Of a DNA stretch of 64,000 nucleotides, positions 46,621-53,778 are shown one piece after another (position 1 is the first letter of the stretch; each line of letters opens with the position of its first letter). The translations under genes and the position numbers were made by a program. Origin of the DNA: JARKPK01 sp964631235 (lineage in GTDB: Bacteria; Planctomycetota; Planctomycetia; Pirellulales; Thermoguttaceae); contig CAZVZX010000010.1 in assembly GCA_964631235.1 (NCBI GenBank), positions 62,001 through 126,000 of the forward strand, given 5' to 3'. Below the pieces are notes generated by a model. The model worked only from the letters and a program-made list of their open reading frames with translations, ran no database searches and had not been told where the DNA came from.

Positions 46621-46953
46621 TCAGCGACGTTGCAGCGTGAACAGTTGGTACATCGGGCCGGTGAACTGGTCGGCAGTGGCAGCGGTCAGTTTTTCGGCGA
46701 GAACCTGGTCGAACTGTTGCTGGAAGATGTCTTCCGCGCGGCCGCCGTGGAAATAGGCCGGCTTGTTTTGCGTCTTCCGCATCGCTTGAAGCATCTGGCC
46801 GTAGAACGTTTCGCCGACGAATTGATCGAACGCTTTGCGCAGTTCCGCCCGATCGTTCGAATTCGCCTCGGGCACGCGCGGCCCGGCGGGCAACGAGGGG
46901 CGAAACGCCTCGTGGGCGGTCCCGTAGGCGTTGATGGGCGAGATGGGCGTCAT
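46621..46953 (-). CDS. flgJ: FlgJ-like rod-binding protein without muramidase domain
   Basis: 110 aa. The region from residue 35 (ELRKAFDQFVGETFYGQMLQ, AMRKTQNKP, GRAEDIFQQQFDQVLAEKLT) matches the N-terminal rod-binding domain of FlgJ. The C-terminal peptidoglycan hydrolase domain of enterobacterial FlgJ is absent, as in many other phyla, so cell-wall opening must be done by another enzyme. It lies 48 bases after flgI. Confidence 0.85.
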   Translation of the reverse strand: MTPISPINAYGTAHEAFRPSLPAGPRVPEANSNDRAELRKAFDQFVGETFYGQMLQAMRKTQNKPAYFHGGRAEDIFQQQFDQVLAEKLTAATADQFTGPMYQLFTLQRR

Positions 46954-47001
46954 ATCGTTGCTCCTTGTGCGCGAATCACCACCGAAACCAGTTCGGCCGC
47001 G

Positions 47002-48096
47002 CTATTCGATCACCAATTGCGCATGAAGTTTGCCGTTGCGGTCGATCCCTTTGATGATGCTGATCACGTCTTCGGTGGGCACATTCAAGGCGTTGAGGGC
47101 TTCCACGAGCGACTTAAGCTTCGCCGTGCTGCGCGCCGCCGGATCGACCGGGATGAAGTTCTTGCTGCCGGCCGGCTGGGCCGTATCGACGACGATGTTC
47201 TTGTGCGTAATGGCCACGGCGCCGATTTCGACATCGCCGCTGATGACGATGCTGCCCGCCCGCTCGTTGATCACCACCCGGTTGACGACTTGCGGTTCGA
47301 TGATCGACAGGGCCAGCACTTGCGAGACGAACATTACTGGGTCGTTGCGATATTGCGGTGGAATGAGCACCTCGATGTTGACTTGATTGAGCGCTTTCGC
47401 CAAAGGAATGCCGGCCGTCTGGAAACTGAGCTGGCTGTTGATCGCCTCGGCGACGTCTTGGGCAACCTGGAAGTCGGCATGATTTCGGTCGAGCACCAAG
47501 GTGATTTTGTTGTCTTTGATGAACACATTGAAGAAGTCTTCTTCCAAGCGGCAACCTTGAAAGATGCGGCCAGTCGTTGGTAGAGTCGGCGAGTCGAGCG
47601 AGATGGGCCCTTCGGCGAACGCGAAAATGCGAGGGTTCTGCCGATCGGGGCCGACCAACGCCGTCAGAAAGAGCCGTCCGCCGGCCAGCGACTTCGCCGA
47701 GCCGATCGAGCTGACGACGCAATCGAGCTTGTCACCCTGGCGCGCGCCGCCCGGTGGAACCGTGGCGGTGACAGCGACCAGCGCGACGTTCTTCGTGTCT
47801 TTCAGGTCGGCCAGTCCGCTCTTGCCGGTCGGTTCGCCCAAGACGGTCATCACCTTCGCCAGGCTGCGAAGGGTGGGCAGAAAGTTGGCCCCGTCGCCCG
47901 TCCCCTTCAGCCCGACCACCACGCCCAGCCCTTGCAGCGTGTTTTCCTCTTGGCCTTTGAGCCGGCAAATGTCTTTCAGCCGCGTTTCGCCGCTTTGAGC
48001 CGCAAGGGGCCAAAGGCAGGACGTCGCCCAGGCGGCCGCGCAGATCAGCGCCGGGCCGAGCATCGCAAATCGGGTGGTTCGGGCGAGTCGTTTCAT
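47002..48096 (-). CDS. flgI: Flagellar P-ring protein FlgI
   Basis: 364 aa from ATG 48096. A signal peptide (FAMLGPALICAAAWATSCLW) is followed by the FlgI core: TRLKDICRLKGQEENTLQGL, GVVVGLKGTGDGANFLPTLR, VALVAVTATVPPGGARQGDK, then IVISGDVEIGAVAITHKNIV and the C-terminal PTEDVISIIKGIDRNGKLHA. It forms the periplasmic ring round the rod. The C-terminus ends QLVIE. The presence of FlgI and FlgH shows a diderm envelope with P and L rings. Confidence 0.95.
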   Translation of the reverse strand: MKRLARTTRFAMLGPALICAAAWATSCLWPLAAQSGETRLKDICRLKGQEENTLQGLGVVVGLKGTGDGANFLPTLRSLAKVMTVLGEPTGKSGLADLKDTKNVALVAVTATVPPGGARQGDKLDCVVSSIGSAKSLAGGRLFLTALVGPDRQNPRIFAFAEGPISLDSPTLPTTGRIFQGCRLEEDFFNVFIKDNKITLVLDRNHADFQVAQDVAEAINSQLSFQTAGIPLAKALNQVNIEVLIPPQYRNDPVMFVSQVLALSIIEPQVVNRVVINERAGSIVISGDVEIGAVAITHKNIVVDTAQPAGSKNFIPVDPAARSTAKLKSLVEALNALNVPTEDVISIIKGIDRNGKLHAQLVIE

Positions 48097-48178
48097 CGTT
48101 CTGCTCGTTTCGTCTGGTAATGTTCGAAAGGCTCGGGCAATGTTGCGTTGTCGCGTGCGTTCAGATCGGCCGGCGTTT

Positions 48179-48856
48179 CTAAAACGGCTGATATTTGTCG
48201 AGCCAGCGCAGCGCCCAACCGCGGCGGTAGCCGTCGCGGACATGCCCCATTTCCCGCTTGTCGATCCGCAAGTTGGCGATCGAGTCGCTCTGGATGGTGT
48301 TGTTGGGCATGATGTCTTTCGGGCGGATTTCGCCGGTCAGCGCGTACTCCCAAACCTCTTCATTGTTCTTGACCGACGCTCGGCCCTCGATCACCAAATT
48401 GCCGTTGGGCCGAATATCAACCACCTCGCACGCCAGGCGAAACTTCATCGAATCGCGAGTTTCCAACGACGATTCCGACCGAAGCTTGTTGTCCACCTCG
48501 CCGCGAATGTGCGGGTCGCCGCCGGTCATTTTGTTGGGGAACACCGACAACCCCTTGAGGAAGATCCAATCCTTGAGAATCAAGTCGCCGTGGGCCTTCT
48601 TTTTGCGATCGATCTCGCCGTCGCTGATCACCACCGATTGCTGATTGATGATCACTGTGACAATGTCGTGGAGTTGCACGGGCGTCGGCTCGAGCGGTTT
48701 TTGGTAGGTCCATCCATCCTGCGAAAGGACCAAATCGCGCCGTTTGCCCGGTTCGCCGAACAGGCTCGATCCCTGACACCAAGCCGCCGAGCACATCAGC
48801 AACCAGGCGACCGCCACTTGGCCGAACACCGCGAAACCACCGGCACGATGAATCAT
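48179..48856 (-). CDS. flgH: Flagellar L-ring protein FlgH
   Basis: 225 aa from ATG 48856 (GAGGAAGAG just upstream). Signal peptide with core FGQVAVAWLLMCSAAW. FlgH is normally a lipoprotein, but here the cysteines are preceded by Met or Trp, so no canonical lipobox is present. The mature part has LHDIVTVIINQQSVV, KDWIFLKGLSVFPN and the conserved RPNGNLVIEGRASVKNNEEV with WEYALTGEIRPKDI. It forms the outer-membrane ring. It is 114 bases downstream of flgA and 82 upstream of flgI. Confidence 0.93.
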   Translation of the reverse strand: MIHRAGGFAVFGQVAVAWLLMCSAAWCQGSSLFGEPGKRRDLVLSQDGWTYQKPLEPTPVQLHDIVTVIINQQSVVISDGEIDRKKKAHGDLILKDWIFLKGLSVFPNKMTGGDPHIRGEVDNKLRSESSLETRDSMKFRLACEVVDIRPNGNLVIEGRASVKNNEEVWEYALTGEIRPKDIMPNNTIQSDSIANLRIDKREMGHVRDGYRRGWALRWLDKYQPF

Positions 48857-48970
48857 CTTCTCTTCCTCTGCTTTGCTTTCTCTCGATCTCTTCTCTCGCA
48901 TTTGTTTCGCAATCTCGGCTGCGGCCGCACGGAAGATTCCGCTTCCGACGGACGGGCGGCGGAGCGTCTG

Positions 48971-50206
48971 TCATTGCACCGCCGCTGCCGCGCCGGCCTG
49001 CCCGAGACGCGACGCATTCGGTCCGGCCGTCGCCGGCGGCCGGTTTCCGCTGTGTCCAATGGGAGCCGCAGGGCCGGCGGGGCCGCTTTCGGCTTCGACC
49101 CGCGGCGCCTGGGCGAACACCTCGGCTTCGCGGACGCCGCACACGCGGGCCAGGAACACCTTGCGCGTTTGAAAGCTTTCAACCGAGATCAGATCATCCG
49201 CCGCGCCGTCGTCTTTCGATCGCGCGGTCGTGCGCACTTGAATGCCGGGGCTGCGCGCGTACACGGTGACTACGTCGCCGCGACGCACCAACAACGGAGA
49301 GCGCAATGCGTCGCGAAGCAGCGGGCGATTGGCCGCAACGGTCCGCGTCGTCTCGCGTCCGAGCACTTCCTCGATCGAATAGAACACGTCGTCGGCGTCG
49401 CCCTCGAACTGTTGAAGTTCGACATCGCCCGGCGTGATCACCGCCCCGCGTGCCAGCGGACGAACCACCACGACCACCCGCGGAACAACGCGCACTTGCG
49501 ATTCGATCTCGAACCGGTCGGCGCCGTGCGGCCCGCCGAGAAGCACTTCAAACCGCTGATGCCCTTTCCACGGCGCCGAACCGCCGCGAACGGTCAACGA
49601 TCGGGAAGCGTCGGCCAAAAGCCGAGCGGCACCGGCCGGCAGGCTGACATCGACCGCGAATGCCTCGTCGGCCGACAGCCGATCGCGCAGATAGGCGATC
49701 ACCGCTTCGCGAACGCGCGAAACGGCCTTGCGCTCTTCGGCGGCTGAAACCGAATTGCCATTGGCCGGCCGCTCCGAACCGCGAACGATCACTTGCGACG
49801 CCCCGGAGAGCTGATGCTCCGCCAGGTTCACCCCGCGAAGCAGCAGAAGGTCTTGAATCTCGCGCACCCGCACGAATCGTTCCGCGCCGGCGGCCGGACC
49901 GGGAAACAGCTCGATTGCCCGCAATCGGGCCGCTTGCTCGGCATCGTTGGCCAATACTTCGGCAACATCGCCCAGCGTAACGACGGGCCCCGCCGGCACG
50001 GCCTCGGCCCGCAAGCGAATGTCGGCCGCTGCCGCAGCTTGGACCAGGATGAACCCCGTCAGGACCACCGAAAGGAAGCGGAATGCCGCGGTGCGCGCCG
50101 TCGATCGCTTGCCGCGCCGCGCGGCAAAAACCGAGGTTAAGCGCAGGCCGTTCTCCGGCAACCGAGCGCGGAGATCGTTGGAACGACGCTTGGCCGAGCC
50201 GATCAT
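48971..50206 (-). CDS. flgA: FlgA, P-ring assembly chaperone (long form)
   Basis: 411 aa, longer than the 140-240 aa of most FlgA. A basic N-terminus of about 40 residues precedes the export signal FLSVVLTGFILVQAAAAADI. The C-terminal half carries the SAF-type region VVVVRPLARGAVITPGDVEL, then LGRETTRTVAANRPLLRDAL and LLVRRGDVVTVYARSPGIQV, which are diagnostic. The last 50 residues are Ala/Pro/Gly-rich. It helps FlgI assemble in the periplasm. Its start lies three bases after the flgG stop, so the two are co-translated or nearly so. Confidence 0.88.
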   Translation of the reverse strand: MIGSAKRRSNDLRARLPENGLRLTSVFAARRGKRSTARTAAFRFLSVVLTGFILVQAAAAADIRLRAEAVPAGPVVTLGDVAEVLANDAEQAARLRAIELFPGPAAGAERFVRVREIQDLLLLRGVNLAEHQLSGASQVIVRGSERPANGNSVSAAEERKAVSRVREAVIAYLRDRLSADEAFAVDVSLPAGAARLLADASRSLTVRGGSAPWKGHQRFEVLLGGPHGADRFEIESQVRVVPRVVVVVRPLARGAVITPGDVELQQFEGDADDVFYSIEEVLGRETTRTVAANRPLLRDALRSPLLVRRGDVVTVYARSPGIQVRTTARSKDDGAADDLISVESFQTRKVFLARVCGVREAEVFAQAPRVEAESGPAGPAAPIGHSGNRPPATAGPNASRLGQAGAAAAVQ

Positions 50207-50209
50207 CGA

Positions 50210-51013
50210 TTAGTACCTCCGCAGGTTGGCCACCGTTTGCAGCAGGTCGTCGGCCGTCTTGATCACCTGCGAGTTCATCTCGAACGCCCGCTGCGTGGTG
50301 ATCAGGTCGATCAACTCGGTCACCGGCTCGACATTCGAGGCTTCGAGCACTCCTTGGCGAAGCAGCCCCACGCCGTCTTGGCCGGGGTTGGAAAGGGTCG
50401 GGGTTCCGGAAGCGTCGCTTTGGGCGTAGAGGTTGTCGCCCAGCTTGAGCAACCCTTCGGGATTGACGAACGAGGCCAGTTCGATCGTGCCCACTTGGGT
50501 CATTTCCTGGCTGCCCGGCTGGCGGACGGCCACGATGCCCTCGGCGCTGATCGAGATATCGGTTGCGTCGGGCGGGATGGTGATGGGCGGTTCGAGCAGT
50601 CGGCCGATGTTCGACGAGGCCAGCGCCAAATTCCCGTCGCGGTTGCGGATGAAATTGCCCGCCCGCGTGTAGTAGATGTCGCCCGAAGGGTCCATCACCT
50701 GGAAGAAGCCGCGGCCTTCGATCACCACATCGAGCTGATTGCCCGTTTGCTTGAAGCCGCCTTGGCTGAAATCGCTTTGCGTGGCGACAATGTTCGTGCC
50801 CAACCCGATCTGAATGCCCACCGGCGCGCGCTGGCCCGATTGGTCTTCGGTGCCGGGCATGTGCTGATGGTCGTAAAACAGATCTTCAAAGTTGACGCGG
50901 TCGCGTTTGAACCCGGTTGTCTCGATGTTCGCCAAATTGTTGGCGATTACATTGAGCTTGGTTTCCATCGAGCTCATGCCGGTAGCGGCCGTGTAAAGCG
51001 TTTGAACACTCAT
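50210..51013 (-). CDS. flgG: Flagellar distal rod protein FlgG
   Basis: 267 aa, the usual length. It begins MSVQTLYTAATGMSSMETKL, then NVIANNLANIETTGFKRDRV (rod signature), the central IEGRGFFQVMDPSGDIYYTR and the C-terminus EPVTELIDLITTQRAFEMNS followed by VIKTADDLLQTVANLRR. These are all canonical for FlgG. It forms the distal rod inside the P and L rings. Confidence 0.97.
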   Translation of the reverse strand: MSVQTLYTAATGMSSMETKLNVIANNLANIETTGFKRDRVNFEDLFYDHQHMPGTEDQSGQRAPVGIQIGLGTNIVATQSDFSQGGFKQTGNQLDVVIEGRGFFQVMDPSGDIYYTRAGNFIRNRDGNLALASSNIGRLLEPPITIPPDATDISISAEGIVAVRQPGSQEMTQVGTIELASFVNPEGLLKLGDNLYAQSDASGTPTLSNPGQDGVGLLRQGVLEASNVEPVTELIDLITTQRAFEMNSQVIKTADDLLQTVANLRRY

Positions 51014-51118
51014 GGCTCGTCGTTCTCTCGGAAGGTCTCACTTTGGGAAAAGCAACTTCGCCGCGACGGGAAACATCGGGCCGTTCCGGCCGCGACGGGT
51101 CCGGCGGCAAGCGTTTCG

Positions 51119-51874
51119 CTACACCTTCAGCACGCGGTTGACCAAACCGCTGAGCATCTGGTCTTGCGTTTTCATCATGTTGATATTGGCTTCCATCAAT
51201 CGCGATGTTTCGATCAGGGCGATCATCTCCTGCGCGGGCCGCACGCCCGACATTTCCAAATACCCGCCGGCAACGCGACGCTGTTCGGCCGGGACCGGCT
51301 TGGTCCCTCCGGTCGCTTGGAACAGGTTTTCGCCCACCTTGGTCAATTCCTCCAACGAAGAAGGAACAACCATGGCCAACGTGCGCACATCGCCTCCGGC
51401 CAGCGTTATTGCTCCGCTGGGCGAAACGCGCCACGGGCCGCCGTCGGGACTAATGACAATCGGTGCGCCGCTTTCGTCGAGCACGTCGTACCCCTGCTGC
51501 GTTTGGAGCTGACCCGAGGCCGTCACGCGGAAGTTGCCCGCCCGGGTCAAATACGTTTGATCGCCTTTGCGGACAACGAAGAACCCTTCGCCCTCGATGG
51601 CGAAGTCGGTGGGCAGTTCCGTTTTTTTCAACGGGCCGGGCGAAAAGTCGGTCTTCGTTTGCCGCACGAGCACCCCTCCGCCGATGTCTTCCGGATGGCC
51701 CAACCCCGGCGAAACCATGCCGTTTTCAATCGCCCGGGCATAGCGTGCCTGCATCGTGGCGAGCTCGCGTTTGAACCCGACCGTATCGACGTTGGCCATG
51801 TTGTTGGCAATCACGCGCATTCGCAGGTCCTGCGCATGGGCGCCTTCGGCCGAGAGGTATAACCCGTAAGGCAT
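51119..51874 (-). CDS. flgF: Flagellar basal-body rod protein, FlgF/FlgG-like
   Basis: 251 aa from ATG 51874. It starts MPYGLYLSAEGAHAQDLRMR and has the rod motif VIANNMANVDTVGFKRELAT, the central IEGEGFFVVRKGDQTYLTRA and the C-terminal RPAQEMIALIETSRLMEANI. It resembles FlgF more than FlgG in the N-terminus, and the order flgF-flgG fits proximal then distal rod. It is the first gene of the series, with a sigma-54 type promoter about 140 bases upstream. Confidence 0.9.
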   Translation of the reverse strand: MPYGLYLSAEGAHAQDLRMRVIANNMANVDTVGFKRELATMQARYARAIENGMVSPGLGHPEDIGGGVLVRQTKTDFSPGPLKKTELPTDFAIEGEGFFVVRKGDQTYLTRAGNFRVTASGQLQTQQGYDVLDESGAPIVISPDGGPWRVSPSGAITLAGGDVRTLAMVVPSSLEELTKVGENLFQATGGTKPVPAEQRRVAGGYLEMSGVRPAQEMIALIETSRLMEANINMMKTQDQMLSGLVNRVLKV

Positions 51875-52323
51875 GTCGAACCTCGCTCGGATCGTCCTTT
51901 GCCAGTGTCGAGCCACGAACCGCTGCGCCGTCGGAAAGGATCTCGATCGGGCTTTCCGGTGCCGGGCCGTTGGCCGCTAAGCGCAGTGCCATGGGCGTCG
52001 GCCCTTGAAGGCAAGCGTCGTGCCAAAGTGATCGATGCCGTTGCCGGCGTTCATTGACACAAGGCGCAAGCTGTTGGCATGCCGTTTCTAACGAGCAAAG
52101 CAGAATCTCCGATCGCAGCAATGAGAGCTTCGGCGAGCAGAGTTGCAGGAGCGAGTCAATATGCGGATTCTACCGATCGAACGGCAATCTCTGCCGGTCA
52201 GAGAAAAGTTGTTGGTATTTCTCGCGACGAAGCGCCCTGTTTTTCTTCTCTTCCCAGTTTGCCCACTCCGATAGATTGGGTGTTTGATGAGAACTCGCCA
52301 ACGGATTGCGACGAGGTTTCGAG
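51875..52323. other. Divergent control region between flgF and fliW
   Basis: 449 bases without a gene. It holds the sigma-54 promoter for the flgF side (52011-52026). No clear promoter was recognised for fliW on the plus strand. Confidence 0.6.
52011..52026 (-). promoter_or_regulatory. Sigma-54 promoter for the flgFGAHIJNKL series
   Basis: On the minus strand the sequence is TTGGCACGACGCTTGC, a full match to TTGGCACG-N4-TTGC, with GG and GC exactly ten bases apart as required for the -24/-12 elements. Transcription would begin near 52000 and run into flgF (start 51874). No gene lies between. Confidence 0.78.
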
Positions 52324-52761
52324 ATGGAGATCGCCACACGCCACTTCGGGCGCATCACGGTCGATGGCGCCGATTTGTTTGTTTTTCCAGCGGGTCTGGT
52401 CGGGCTGGAAGAACTCAAACGCTGGGTGCTGCTCAGCGAACCGCGGTTGGCCGTCGCTTGGCTGCAAAGCGTCGATCGCCCGGAAGTCGCTTTGGCGCTG
52501 ATTAATCCGCAGCTCTACTGGCCGCAGTGCCGTTTGCGTGTCGCACGGCAGGAGTTGGCCGTGCTGGGGCTGAGCGATCTGAGGCAGATCGAGGTATTGG
52601 TCATTGTCACACGTCACGAACGGGGACTGACGGCCGACTTGAAAGCACCGCTGGTGTTCGACCTTCGAAATCGGCTCGGTTGTCAGGTGATTTGTAACGG
52701 CGAAGAACCGCTGCGCATGCCGCTCGACATCGCGCCGCCTGCGGTGCGACGCTCGGCCTGA
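52324..52761 (+). CDS. fliW: Flagellar assembly factor FliW
   Basis: 145 aa from ATG 52324 (GAGG eight bases upstream). The chain shows TRHFGRITVDGADLFVFPAG, the FPxGLxGxE-like FPAGLVGLEELKRW, LQSVDRPEVALALINPQLYW and VLVIVTRHERGLTADLKAPL. This matches FliW, which binds both flagellin and CsrA. csrA follows after 73 bases and flagellin after that, the classical arrangement of the FliW-CsrA-flagellin switch. Confidence 0.93.
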   Translation: MEIATRHFGRITVDGADLFVFPAGLVGLEELKRWVLLSEPRLAVAWLQSVDRPEVALALINPQLYWPQCRLRVARQELAVLGLSDLRQIEVLVIVTRHERGLTADLKAPLVFDLRNRLGCQVICNGEEPLRMPLDIAPPAVRRSA

Positions 52762-52834
52762 GGTCGCGTCGGTTCCCTTGCGTTCGGCATGAACGACACC
52801 AAGAGAATAATCGGGAAACAACGGAGCGTCTCAC

Positions 52835-53083
52835 ATGCTTGTCTTGTCTCGCCAACGCGACGAAAGCATCATGATCGGCGACAACGTGGTCGTCACCGTG
52901 GTTGACATTCGGGGCGACAAAGTCCGCCTCGGCATTCAGGCCCCCAATGAAATCCCCGTCCACCGTCGCGAGGTGTACGAGGCCATTAAGCGAGAGAATC
53001 GCCAGGCGGCCGACATCGAACCGGCTGATCTCGAACCGCTCGGCCGTTCCGCCGCCCCTTTGGACCGTCGCCAGCCCGGCTGA
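52835..53083 (+). CDS. csrA: Carbon storage regulator CsrA
   Basis: 82 aa. MLVLSRQRDESIMIGDNVVV, then VDIRGDKVRLGIQAPNEIPV and HRREVYEAIKREN are the complete CsrA core with the RNA-contacting first strand and the VHRREV strand. A polar tail of about 20 residues extends beyond the usual end; long C-termini occur in FliW-dependent CsrA proteins and are where FliW binds. Ribosome-binding site GGAG nine bases upstream. Predicted to repress flagellin translation when FliW is titrated by free flagellin. Confidence 0.96.
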   Translation: MLVLSRQRDESIMIGDNVVVTVVDIRGDKVRLGIQAPNEIPVHRREVYEAIKRENRQAADIEPADLEPLGRSAAPLDRRQPG

Positions 53084-53502
53084 TTCGTCGGCCGTACCCC
53101 GCCGGTGAGATTTGCGCCCAGCGAGGGGGCCGAGTGTTGAACCCGAGATCGCCCAGGCCGGCAACGCTTTGAGCCAGCCGCCGCAGAAGTACCCAAATGC
53201 CGATCATGGTGGCTTTTTGGACTGGCGGTTCTCCATCTCGCAGACTCTTTCGCTCTGAGAATGTCGTGTCCGCATTTTTCTCCTTAGCTATTACAGGCAC
53301 AGACCACGACAAGGCGTTCCGATTCGGGGACCGTTGCCACCAATTGGAGTTGCCGACTATACGGGCTGTAACGTGCGTATCGGCACGGCTGCCGACAAGT
53401 GGGATCAGCGGGGTCAGTTTGTTTTGGAAGACTCAACCATTTTTCCGAAAAGCAATTATGAGCGGGCTGGGCAGGAAATTTTCCCATCCCTCTCATTTTG
53501 CC

Positions 53503-53531
53503 TAAAGTGCTCATTTGCCCCAGGGCGATAG
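53503..53531 (+). promoter_or_regulatory. Possible sigma-28 type flagellin promoter
   Basis: TAAAGTG at 53503 and GGCGATAG at 53524-53531 resemble the sigma-28 elements TAAA and GCCGATAA. The spacing (17 bases) is two longer than the enterobacterial optimum of 15, so this is tentative. It would give a leader of about 240 bases. Confidence 0.35.
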
Positions 53532-53658
53532 AGCCAGTAGAAGCCATGATGGCTCGTCGCTGCGCACGGTAGGCTCGCGGCGACGACCGTCGATTGCGCG
53601 CGTGTCGCAATCGGTGTGATCGTGTTCCTTCCGATTGTTTGTACCCACCTGTTTCGCC

Positions 53659-53733
53659 GGAGCGGAGGGCGCTGGAGTGGCCGGCCGCTGCTGGTGCTGT
53701 GAGGCTGGACCGTGTTAGCGGTTCCCGCCCTCC
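53659..53733 (+). promoter_or_regulatory. GGA-rich flagellin leader, putative CsrA-binding region
   Basis: GGA triplets occur at 53659, 53664, 53674 and 53707. The segment GGAGGGCG (53664-53671) can pair with CGCCCTCC (53726-53733), an 8-bp stem that holds part of them. CsrA recognises GGA in loops. The region ends 45 bases before the flagellin ATG. Confidence 0.4.
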
Positions 53734-53778
53734 AGCGAGACGTTTCCCACATTTTCCTTCCACTTGAGGGTGTCTGGC

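Larger units (their letters stand above)
53084..53778. other. Long spacer and flagellin leader
   Basis: 695 bases between csrA and flagellin. No frame has protein character. The right half holds a sigma-28-like site and a GGA-rich leader described separately. A GCC-N9-GGC pair followed by TTTTT near 53190-53215 is too weak to call a csrA terminator. Confidence 0.5.
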
